Shown here piece by piece: positions 10,132 through 22,100 of a stretch of 36,928 nucleotides of DNA (its first letter is position 1; every line of letters begins with the position of its first letter). The notes under the pieces are model-generated. The model ran no database searches. It was given only the letters and a program-made list of their open reading frames with translations, and had not been told where the DNA came from. The translations under genes and the position numbers were made by a program. The stretch lies in assembly GCA_030267965.1 (NCBI GenBank), contig BRYA01000418.1, positions 1 to 36,928 of the forward strand, given 5' to 3'. The DNA is from Triparma columacea (Eukaryota; Sar; Bolidophyceae; Parmales; Triparmaceae).

Positions 10132-13100
10132 TTAATAATACCCGCCCTCGTCCTCGTAGTATACGTAGTTTCCATACTCATCATAGTACCCATATTCATC
10201 TCCCCCGTCCCCATAGTACGCTCCTACTTCACCACCTTGGGGTGAAGGCACCAAAGCCTGGTCTCCGTAATCGTTGTAGTCGTCTTCAAAGGGGTTCTCC
10301 TCCACCTCCTCGTCCTCCCCGTCGGACCCAGCCACGACAGCGGGAACCCTCCAAACCTTGACGTCTTCGTCGCCATTCTTTACAACCTCACTGAAGGTGA
10401 CTGGATCGGGGGGGGGGGGCTCAGGGATCTTGTCAAAGTCCTTCTCTCCTGTCACCACATTGTCGTACAAGTATCTACCAAGGTCCTTCCTCCACCTAGG
10501 CTTCCAGTTGTCCTTGTTCAGTGCGTCCGGGACGGTCCAGCAGGTATACTGCGTGAAAGTGTTGTAGTAATAGTAGTTGAGCTCGTCGGAAGAAAAGTGT
10601 GCCTGCCACGTCGAGCTGTCGTCGTGGGCTGCCTTGCTTAGCTGATAGTTCAAGCTGTACTCGTCCTCGAACTCCATATCCTCCCTCTCCATCCACTCGA
10701 AACTCCTCTCGTCTCTCCAGTACATTTCGTAGTTCTCGTTCGCCTCCCTTTCCCTCTCTGCGGCGAGCCTGGCCTCCTCAATCTCGTTGGCGATCCGGGC
10801 TGCCTCGGCCCTCTCAAGCTGGGCGATCCTCCTCTCTTCCTCGACGTCAGCAAAAACAGCAATACCGATAATTCCATTCTTGACCTCGGGGTCGTCGAGC
10901 AGTGCCTGGATAGGATTCGCCTTTCTCAACCTCTCCTTCTCCTCGGCTTCCCTCTTAATTCTCTCTGCGTCTATGTGGTCGATCTCAAGCTTCACCTCCA
11001 AGTACCCCTTGATCAACTTTGCCAACTTCTTGTTGGCGGGGTCGCTCTCGTCAAAGTCCAGCCTCGGAATGAGTGGTACCGTAACTGTGTCGGTGTTAAA
11101 GACGTCCATGATACGGGTGATGCTTATCCTTGCCTCTCCCAGGAAGTCGCCCCTCTTGCCGTAGTCCATGTCATAGACTTCAATCGCCACAAAAGGGAGC
11201 TTGTCGTTGTGCCTCCCAATCTGCTTTGCTGCCAAGTAATTAAACGTTGGTCCCTCTTCCCCCTTTTTCTTCTTCCCCTTCTTCCCCCCTAGGCTCTTTC
11301 TCCATGAGCTGCGGGCTGATCTCCTTGCCCTCCTAACCTTCCCAAAAGTTCTCCTCAGGAAGGATCCCGTTGAAGATTTTGAGCCGACGCTTTCGTCGTC
11401 ATCTTCCTCGTCACTGTCCCTCAGAGCCTCGTTCACCGAGCTCTTTATTTTGCTTGCGGTTCCCCTGGCCTTGCGCTTCATGAAGTCGATCCCCTTGCTC
11501 AATGAGCTTTGCTCCCTCTCGGGGGCATCTGCGGTCAACCTCGCGCCTCTCTTCCTCGTCCCAGGGCTTGCGCCTCCAGCTCCTCCCTCGTTTTCCTCGT
11601 CGCTTTCCTCTGCGAGAATTTCCTTTAGGGCATTTTGTGCGGCTGTTCCGACTGATTCCATATGATTGACGCCGCCAAAGTTGTCGCTACTTTCCTCTCC
11701 TCCCGAGGTGTCGTTCTCCCCGCTTTCATTCCTGCCCTGCTTCTTTTGCATCTTATTAATGCTCCTCTTCAGGGTAGACCTCGCGGACTTGGCCCTCTTG
11801 CCAATGGATTTTGACATCCTTTTGAACTTTGCCCTGAAGCTCTTGTCATTCTTTTCTTCTTCTTCTCTCTCCTCCTCCCCCTTCTCATCCTTCTCTTGTT
11901 TCTCCTCTTTCTCCACGTCCTCCGTCGTCGCCTTCTCTTCCCCTTCTTCAACCTCCTCATCCAAGTTCTTCTCCTTCTCGAGCTCCTCCAAGTCTCCCTC
12001 CTCGTCCAACTTCTTGTTGAAAGACAGGAGCGGTGAGAATTGGGATCCGCGCCTGATCTGTTTGACCTCGAATTGGCTCTCCCTCCTAAACATGAGTGCC
12101 TTCTTTGCCGTCTTCTCCTGCTTGAAGCCGCTCTTAAGTGCTCCCTTCTTTTTCAAGCCCGATCTTAGGGCTGACTTGGGGCTGAGCGCTGGCTTGAGCT
12201 GCTTCTCCTCGTCCTCCTCATCCTTGCCCATCTCTTCTTCTCCCTCATCCCCGGCCTCCTCTTTAATTTCGTCTACCACCTCCCTCATGATAGACTTCAT
12301 GGGGTCATCCGACTCAACCGAGGTGCTCACTCTCCCATCTCCCTCCAACCCCTCCTCGACCTCCCCGAGAGCCTCCTTCATGGCCTTGGAGACCTCGTCC
12401 AATCCCTCCCCGCTACTCAGGCTACTATTTACGCTGCTTGCTGTCGACGCCGAGATTCCCCTCTTCTCCCCCTTGCCCTTTGGAGGGGTCTTGCCCCCCC
12501 AGGACTTCCTAACCTCCCTGCTCTTCCTCACGATCCTCTCTCCCACCGGGCCTCCTTTTTCCTTGGCGAACTCGGCCGTCTTCCTCATTCCCCGTTTCAC
12601 CTTGTCTGCGCTCTTCCTTGCAAACCTTGATCCAAAGTCCCCGCTCTTCCTCAGCATCCTTTTCCCCATGCTGCCCCTCGCCTTCCTTTCTTTCTCCTCC
12701 TTGTTTTCGTTCTCCCACTGCAACATCAAGTCTCTCTCCTTCTCCATGTCCTCCTCCATTGCCTCCCTAACATCGTCGTTAACTGTAAACATGAAGATGT
12801 TCTTCTTATCCCATCTCGGATTGAGGGTATTCTTGCATGTTGGAGTATGGCCAATCTCGATGCCTTTCCACTTGACGACAGCGCAAGCGTCCGCACTGCC
12901 GAAGGTGTCGGCCTTTGCAAGCTCGTTCCCACCGTTGACTGTCAACATGACGCCGGTGTGGCTGACGAGCTCCTCCTCCTTGCCAGCCCCGTCGAGCTGC
13001 AGCTCCTTGGCGTGCTCGGCCTCGGCCTGGTCAGCCCTCTCGCTCGTGAAGCTCACCGTGAATTCCCCCTGAACCAAATCATCACTGGTCTTGTTTTTCT

Positions 13101-16100
13101 CGTCCTTTATCTTCCTCGCTCTTCCCCTGCAGTTGTGCGTAAGCTTGATGCAAACCCTAATCCTCCCCTTCACCAACTTCTTCTGTTTCAGGGACATTCC
13201 CTCCTTCACCTCCAGTTCCCAGTCGTGCTCCCGGTTCTTTCCTCTCTCTGGAAGGTTCCTCAACATCGCTGAAGTAATCTGCACCTTGCCCAGGAAGTCG
13301 CCAGTGATGCCCCCCATGTCGCTGTCGAAAACTTCAAAGTTGGCCACCTCGTCCATGTGCTCGCCCTCCATCTCCATTAGCATAGCACCATCGGCATCCT
13401 CTGCAATGTGGAACGAAAATTCGTTCTTCTCGGTCCAATCCGGGTCCAAGGTCTTCTTGACGACCGGAGTCTGTCCCAAGGACTTGCCGCAGTGGCTAAC
13501 CTTCACGAAGGGGTCGCTTTTCCCGAACGTGTCGGCCTTAGCGAGGCCCCTCGCGGCCAATACTATGACCTCAACCTCTGTATGAAGTCCTTCAGTCTCG
13601 TCCAAGCCCTGCACGACCCCGTCCTCCATGGGCTGGAGCTCGTAAATTGTTGGCTCCCCGTCAAAGTTCAAGTACTCCGTCTCGTCCTCCCTCAACTTGC
13701 CGCTTAGCGCAGCACCAGTAGCCTTGAAGCATCCCAAAAAGTCTCCGGTGGTGTTGAGCATGGCACCTAGTCCAAAGCCGCTGAAGGGCATGTCGCTGTC
13801 GTAGCATTCCAGGCTGAGCTCGCCCTTCGCGTCCTTGCCAGGGTTGCCGTCGGGCACGAAGACCTGGAACTTGGCATCATCTCCCTCCCAGACGGGATCC
13901 AGAGTGTTATCCTGTACGCTCGTCCTGCCCACTTCCACCCCGTTCCACTTGACGATGAAGAAAGGGTCGCTCTTGCCGAAGCGATCAGCCGACGCCAATC
14001 CCCTGGCGCCGTGGATCCTCAAAGTCACCTGAGTACCAGCGATTGGGGGCATCCCCGCCTCTTCCCTCGTCATGAGCTTCATAACTGTTCTCACGTCTTG
14101 GAAATACTCGGGATTGTCGACGCTGGGTGTGCCGCCGGACTGTAGTGCCTTGAGACTGGTCGCCCTCCTCAAATCGTGCAAGATCTCAAATGGGATCCTG
14201 ACCTTGCCCAGGAAGTCCTCGTCTCCTTCCATTAGGTCCCAGTCGAATACGTCAATGTGGAGCTCAGGGTTCTGCGTCTGGGCGGGAGGGAGCCTGAACA
14301 TGCTTTTATCTATATCCTGCAGGGCGGTCTTGCCCCACCAGGGGTTCAGGTCGTCCTTAATGACTTGAGTCTTGCCAAGTTCCTCGTTCTCGTAGGTAAC
14401 CACGGCAAACGGGTCGGATAGCCCCCAAAGATCCGCCTTCCTGAGCCCATAGGCATCCACAACCCTGACGATCAAGGGCCTGTCAAGAACCTTCTGCCTC
14501 GCCCTGTCGTAGATTTCGTCGATAATTTGGCTCACAGCGCTGTAAGTAATGTAGTTCACGTTCATCCCGGCGACCTGAACGTCTGCGACGAGCTCATCTG
14601 GGTCTATGGCGTGGTCTGCCATGAGCCTGATCCTCTTGCTGAGACCCAGGTTGAATCTCATATTGCCCTTCGCGAGGCCCTTTGCCCTCGCGTTTCCATC
14701 TGATTTGGCCATGAGGGCGTAAGCATTCTTTGCTTTCTCTTCCTTCTTTTCATTTTCTTCCTTTTCTTCCTCCCCTTCAATTTCCTTCTCGTCTCCCTCT
14801 TCCTCCTTTTTCGCCTTTTCTTCCCTCCCCTCCTTCTCCTCCTCCTCAGCCACAATTTGCTTTGCGTCTCCCCATCCAGCCGCTTGTAAAAGTAGGGCGC
14901 CCTTAAGAATTGCCTCTCCCATGAATTCCTTCTTTCCCGGCCCGTCTGAGTCGTAAATCTCGACCCGGAGCTCCGGAACGAGGTGTTCTGCGATGAAGGT
15001 GCATTCAATGGCGTCAAGGTCGATTCCAGTCTCCCCCTCTGTTCCTCCCACCTCTATCTCTGCATCTGCCTCTCCTCCTCCTCCTCCTCCTCCTCCTCCT
15101 CCTCCTCCTCCTCCTCCTCCCCCATTTCCTTCGCCAGCCAAATTGTCGTGTTCCCCAATGAGCCTCTTGTCCCCTTTGTAGCCTCTGATGTCATAACCCA
15201 TCTCCACTAGCATTCTGCTTCTGCAAGTGTTCCACAACTTGTGACTCTCCCTCAAAGTTTCCATCTCCTTCTCCAGTCTCTTCTGGTCCGACTTGAGCCC
15301 CTCGAGCTCAATTCTCAGAAGGTCGATGGCCTCGTCAATCACGGCTTCGTGCATGCCGATTCTCTCGACGAGCGACACCCTCTTCATTTCAAGCTTCTCG
15401 CCTATGCTTTCGAGAGACCTTATTTCTCTCGTCAGCTCGTTCCTCCTGCCATTGTTCCAGTCTTCAAGCTTCTCCCTGTCCTCTTCCTTCTGCTGCAACG
15501 CATTGTCGTTGTTCTTCCTTTTCCTTCCGTTCTCGCTGAGCTCCTTCTCGAGCTCGCCCACGGCGAATCTCTTGCTGTCCACCTCGATGTCCAGCATACC
15601 TTCGACCCCAGCTCTGTCTTTTCTAACCCTCTCAAGGGGCCTACTGTCCACGGGCTCTGGCACGTCGGCGCTCTCAAACTCGACCTCGAACTTTTCGTTC
15701 CACTTGGGCTCTAAGGTGTCTTTGATCACCTTAGTTGAGCCGACGAGCTTGCCAGCGAACCAAACCTCTGCAAATGGATCGCTCAAACTTCCTACGTCAG
15801 CCTTTGCCAGTCCAGCTGCTCCAAGAACATCAATCTCCAACTTCACCGTTCTCAGAATTCTCTTCCTTTCCCTCTCCCTAGCAGCAGCATCGGCCGCCTT
15901 CTGGGCCGCCGTCTCTCTGCTCTTCTTCCCCCTGAACAGGCACTGCATCTTAGTCGCGCTCTCGGCCTCTTGATTGTCCTTTTTATCCTTCAACTTGTTC
16001 CTGGCCTGCCTGATCCTCACCATCCGCTGGATTTTCTCCGCGGCGGCATTCTCTCTCGCCTTTTTCACCCTCCTCTGCTTGAGGATCCTGACAAAGGCCC

Positions 16101-19100
16101 CGGCCAAATACTTCCTTATCGCCCTCTGCATGCACTCTATGCACCTGATTTCGTTGACAGTCCAGTCCCCGAAGTCGTAGACCTCAACCCTGCACTGAGT
16201 GTCTTTCTCCCTCTGCTTTTCGGTCCCTAAATTAAGCTTCGGCGTCTTGAACAAGGCCCGGGGTCTGCCGATCTCGCTTCGAGGCAACGTGGGCAACGGA
16301 AGGGTAATCTGTCCGCTACTAATGTCGTCAATGTCGCCGTCGCCGTCCTCGTCGCCCCAGAACGTAGGTTGGTGCTTGTGGGGAACCTCCTTCACTCTTT
16401 CGGCCCATCCTACCTTTGCGTGCGCTATTTTTGTCCTCGCCCTCTCCTTCCCCTTCCAGAAAAGTGCCCCAAACGGGAACCTGTTCGTGCTCCCGGGGAG
16501 CCTAGATAGGCCAAGAGGCTGTGCAGTAGGCCATCTGGTCCCCCACACGTCCGAAGTAGGTGCCAAACCGCCAGCACTCCTTAGACCCAAGAACAGCTGG
16601 TAAGGGGACTCCCGGATGCTCTCCTCGACGCAAAACCTCAACCCGATGGACAGGTCGCTGATTCTTGTCGGAACCTGCCTGGTTTTGTCCTTCTGCGCCT
16701 TCTTTTTCTTCTTCGCCAGGTCGTTGACATTTCTTTGGAGATCAGTCTGAATCTTCGTCTTGAATTTGGCCCTCCCAAGCTTCTGCATTCCCGAGAGCAG
16801 CGCTGCACTCTTCGTTGGCTTGTTCTCCTCTTCTAATCCTCCTCTTACCTCTGCGCCGTCGTCCTCGACGCCCTTCAAGAGCTCGTTATTGATGTAGTCA
16901 CCGCCCTCTCCCTCATCCTCGTCCACAGCTTTGTCCAGCAGGTCCTCCAGACTCGCCTCTTCGTCGGCGGCCACGTCCAGGAGGCCCTCCAAATCGGAAG
17001 CCCCCCTGCCATCTCCCTCCTTCGGAACCTTGTCCAAGTCGACGATTTTGAGGACCAACGAACCGCCAACCATCTTCTGCTTCGAGGCTGGCATGTTTTC
17101 CTTCTTCTCAAGCTTGAACATCCTCCCATGTTCATCTTCGTCCCTGGGGTTCTTCAGGGACTTGGCGGGAATGGTAACTGCACCCAAGAAGTCTCCCTTG
17201 CTCATCATATCCTCGTCCCAAACGAGGAGCTCCAGCTGCTTCAGCAGGCTGTCATCCTCGTCATCTACCTCTATGATGAACTCGTTCTTGACCCTCCAAA
17301 CAGGGTTGCAGTCTTCCTGAATCGTCGGAGTCTTGCCGATCACCTCGTCGTCCCAAACCAGCTCGACAAAGGGATCGCTGTTCCCGGCGCCTCCCCACAT
17401 GCTCTTGTCAGCCTTCTCGAGATCCTCGCACCTGACGACGGTCACCTTGATCTTCCTTTTGCTCGCGCTCTTCAGGCCCTCCTCAGTCAAATCCTTCTGG
17501 TCGGCAGTGAGAAGGACTCTGTTGTTGCTTCTCCCAAATAGCTCAAACGTTAAGAACTCAGGCTGTTGGATGTGAGGCATCTCGTCCGCACTCAGAACAT
17601 TGTAAAAGGTTGGTACGTGAGGGCTATTCTTCAGCGCGTTCCAATCGAGAACCATGCTTCCCAATATTTCCTTCCCGCCGCTGACGCTCTCGTCGATGGC
17701 CTGGACAAGGAGGCTACAGCCCCTCCTGTCCCTCGGCAACTGGAGCTCAAAAGTGGCCGGGCCGAGGCACTTCAGCTTGGATTCACCCCTGCCGGTCCTG
17801 AACCTGACCCAACCGATAGACTTTCCGCACCAGCTGACGGCCAGCTTGATCCTGCCCGTTACCTTGTCGGAGCCCCTCTGTTTGAAAAGCCACCGCAAGT
17901 CGCCAACATCGACCTTCAACTTCGCAATGCTTGAGCTATCCCCGACATCTAGCACCGGATCGAATTTCTCCTCGTACTGAATCTCCTCCATGCAGGCTGT
18001 GAAGGCGAGCTTGCTCGTTAGAACCCTGTAGCTCTTGTTAGCTTGCCCAGTTACGGGGAGAGGGTCCAGAAGAGAGCTCTTGAATATCCTGAGATCTTCG
18101 GTGTTCCTGCACTCGACCCCCCCCGCAGCAACCCCAAACTTAGCTCTGTGGACTTGCAGCCTGCTCAGGCTGTTCCAGCCAACCAGCATTTCGCCCATGA
18201 ACTTCCCCGTCTTCATCCTTCCGCCGTCGGCCCCGCCGCCTCCGCCCTTCCTAACGACGAGCTTGATGTCGCTTAAGCTCTTAGCCTTCTTGTCGAGGGG
18301 CATCGGAAGCATGACGCTCTCTCCTGCGTTAGGTGCATGCTTGCTTTCCAATTTCTCAACCCCCTCGAACCTGCTGACCTTGCTGCCCCTCCAGAACATG
18401 TCGCATGCAAACTTCGTACTCAAGTCGACAATAGGTGCCGCTTCGATCTGCATCTCACCCTCCTCCATCCCCCCTATGCCCTCCATCTCCTCCTTCCCAG
18501 CGGCGCTCCCCTTCCTCCTCCAGGAGCTCTTGGGTGTGAGGGCCTTGCCTAAACTTTTGGCCCCATCGAAGAGGTCCTTGCCAATTCCGCTGGCCTTCCT
18601 GCTAAGTCCTCCCAGTATGCCCCCCTTCCCTCTGCTATCCTCTTCCATAATCCCGATGAGACCGACCCTCAGCCTCTGTTGGGGACGGGGCGGCTCGGCT
18701 TTTGGCACGCCCTTGGTGTGATACCTAGGGACGCCCTTTTCCCTTGCCCCGTGGTCGTACAGAATATCGTAAGTCTCCCTACTGTTCGGGACCATAAAGT
18801 TCCTTTTGTTCACCTTCATAACAGCTCCTGGCATCCAGTTGGGCCTTCCCCTGTACCTTGCCATGATCTTTTCCCCGACTTCAAATACCAAGCTCTTCTC
18901 ATCAATGTCGACGACCTGCAGGGCCGCCGAGTTCTCGACCACCTCGGCGGCCTTATAAACAGTATACCTGAGCCCAAGATGGGGGGCGTGCTTCATTTTC
19001 TTCTTGAGCATTTCCGGAGAGTCGGCGTCTTCGTCCTCCCCCCTTGTGAACCCAACCGCGAGAGTACCCTGGACGAGCTTGTTCTTGGCGGCATTCCATG

Positions 19101-22100
19101 TCATTACCTTTCCGAGTGAAACCTCGACCCCCCTCTTGGGAGGATTGTCGCACCACTCCAACAGCTGCGCCTGGCTAAAGGAAGCTCTTCCCAAGAACTC
19201 CCCCTTCCCGCTCATGTCCTTGTCCCAGACGTCGCAGTGGAGCTCAAGCTCTGCCTTGTTCGTATTCACTTCGGTAGGAACGTGCAGCACCACCACCTCA
19301 TCCTCCCAAACAGGGTCCTGGGTGTCGTTCTTGACCTTGGTTTTGTGCATGAATTTACCCGTGCTCCACTTCACCTCGATGAAAGGGTCGCTACTCCCGC
19401 CCATTCCAAACATCGCAGTGTCCGCCTTTGCGAGGTTCCCGGCCTCCAGGATGTGCATCGTAATAGGCTTGCTCTCAACGAGCTTCCCGTCGTCATCTTT
19501 GAAGCCTTCTTCCTCCTCCTCTTCGTTTTCATCCACTTCCTTCTTCTCCTCCTGCTTCACCTCGACGAAGTCGGAAGATACGCTGGCCGTGAGGTGCCCT
19601 TGTACAAGCTTGCTTTTCTTGCTTCCAAGCTTTTCCGTCAGTCCCAGCTCCACCTCCTCTCCACTGCCCGCCTTCAGCTGAGACACCTTGAAGCTGCTGC
19701 AACCGAGGAAGTCCCCGAGCTTTCCGAAGTCAGCGTCGTACACCTCCAAGGTGAACTCCCCGTCTTCCTCCTCCTCGTTAACCTTGATAGGAGGGAAGTC
19801 GAACTGGCCCCAGTCGGGGTCAAGGGTCTTCTTGAGGATGGGGCTCCTACCCACTTCGACGCCATTCCACTTGCCAACCACAACCGGGTCGCTCTTGCCG
19901 AACATGTCTGCCTTTGCCAGGCCCCTGGCCCTGTGCACCGAAACGACAATGGCAAAGTGAGACGACTCCCCGGCGCCCTCGAAGTCTAGCATCTTGTCCT
20001 TGGCCTCGTCGAGGGCCCTCTGCCTGCTCTTCTTCTTTCGGTCCGGCCCACCGTCGAGCAAAAAATCCTTCTTGAACAGAGGAGGATCGAACAGATCATC
20101 TTTCTTCAGCGTCACGCGTCCCAAGAAGTCGCCCTTGCTCTTGCCTCCCGCGGCCTCGACGAGCCCGCCAACAAGAGCCCCAGCAACGCCCAGGTCGTCG
20201 TCGTAAACTTCGAATCTAAGCTCCATCAAATCCCTCCCCTTTTGGGGGATAGCAAATAGGAACCACTCCTTCTCCCACTTGGGTGACAAAGTCTCCTGGA
20301 TGGTCTTCGTCCTCGCGACCTCCTCGCCCTTCCATAGGACTACGACATATGGGTCACTCAACCCAAGCCGGTCGCTCTTGGGGAGGTTCCTCGCGTCGAC
20401 CACCTGCACCGCAACTACATCATAAGGAAGGCTCAACTCGAACTTGTCACAGATGGACAAAAAGCTTGGCTCTAGTGTCACATGAGTCGAGAGGAAAATA
20501 TCGCCCCTCACTTCGACCTCCTCCTTCGTGATGCCCATCCTCCCGCCTAGCTTCCTCTGCATCGTCACCTTCTTGTCCATCTTGAGCACCTCGTCCCCGT
20601 ATAAAAAGATTTGGCCGAGGAACTCGTCCTGCCCCACCGTGTCCTTGTCGAAAACTGCAATCCTCAGCTCGGGCGGCCCGTATGTAAAGCCTCTCATGGG
20701 AACAGGGAACTCACCGCCGTCATCCCACTGCGGGTTCTGGTTGTTATTAATAACTTTGCTCTCCCACACTTTTTCCCTGTTGAAGAACACCACAACGTAA
20801 GGGTCGGAAGAGCCTCCCATCCCGAACAGCGCGCTGTCCGCCTTAGCAAGATCCGTGGCCTTTTTGATATTCACGTGGAGCCACTCCCTCGGCTTCCTCC
20901 CGTCGGCGTTATCGTCATCGGGCCACCAAATCCCATTCTTGATCAGAGTCTTGTGCCTCTTCCTGCTGAAGTGAAGGGCGAGGGTCCCCTGGACGAGCTT
21001 CTGCTCCTCGGGGTCTTTTTCCTTCCTCTTCTGAAGAACGTAGTCCTGCTTGTACTTGTGAAACTTGCCCTTCAAGAAGTCGCCCTCTAAAATGACCTCA
21101 CCAAGGAAGTCGCCCATGTCCCAGCCGATTGCCATGGCCTCCTTGTCGAACACTTCTATCTTGAGGTGGTCGTACTGACCGTGGCGGTACTTTCCCACAG
21201 GCAAGAAGCAGCCAGTGTCTTCCCACACGGGGTTGAGGTCATCGGGAATGCACTTAGTTCGATATATTTCCCTATAGTTCCAAAGGACTCGACAGTAAGG
21301 ATCCGAAGCGCCAACAGCGTCTGCCTTTGCAAGATCCATGGCGTCCATGATCCTGCAAACGATAGCATTCTCGTCGTTCGTAATCTTCTGTTTTCCTTCG
21401 TCCACCCACTCCTCAACTCGCTCCGTGGCGTCAAGGAGGATGAGACGGTAAGTTAGAGTTCCTGAGACTGTGGTGTACCTCGCGTCAGCGCTATTCCAAG
21501 TGTCCTCCAGGTTCTGGATGTCATTCATGGCATCAGCCATTTTCCCGAAAAGGCCCTTGCTCTTAGCCTCAGCGGGTGGAGGTTCAGACTTTTCGTCGCC
21601 CCCCTCGGACTCGTGCTTCGGCTCGTGCTTAGGCTCGTCCTTGGGCTCTGCAGTGGGGGTGGCTGATGGAGCGGCATTCTTAGCTTCGGCAAGTGCCGGC
21701 GCCACTGAGGCAGCCTTTGGGTCGATGAGCGCCTTCGCTTCCGCTTCCTTGGCCTCCTCCTTCGCCTCGGCCTTTTCTCCGCTTCCTTTAGCTTCGGCTC
21801 CCTTCTCATCGTCTCCAGAGGGAGGGGCTTTCTCCTCTCCCGTCCCGCTGAACTCTTCCTTTCCCTCCGCAACGGCTTTGTTTGGGGTCCTGAAGTCATC
21901 GTCGCCGCTCTCCACCACTCCCCCAACACCCTCCAAGTCTTGGTCCTCTACCTCAATGAATTCAAGTTTGGGAGGCGTCCAGCCACTACCCTCGTACTCT
22001 TTACCGTCAGTGGGCTTCTTCAACCAGGAGCTAGTCCTCACGTCGAACCAGACGTCAGGATTGTTACAGAAGTGCTCCTTCTTCAACAGACTGTGTGTGC

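Noticed and set aside
11666..13072. 468-codon open frame on the plus strand
   Set aside because: It is rich in Ser, Leu and Pro and is the complement of the charged low-complexity insertion in the giant gene. It has no domain pattern.
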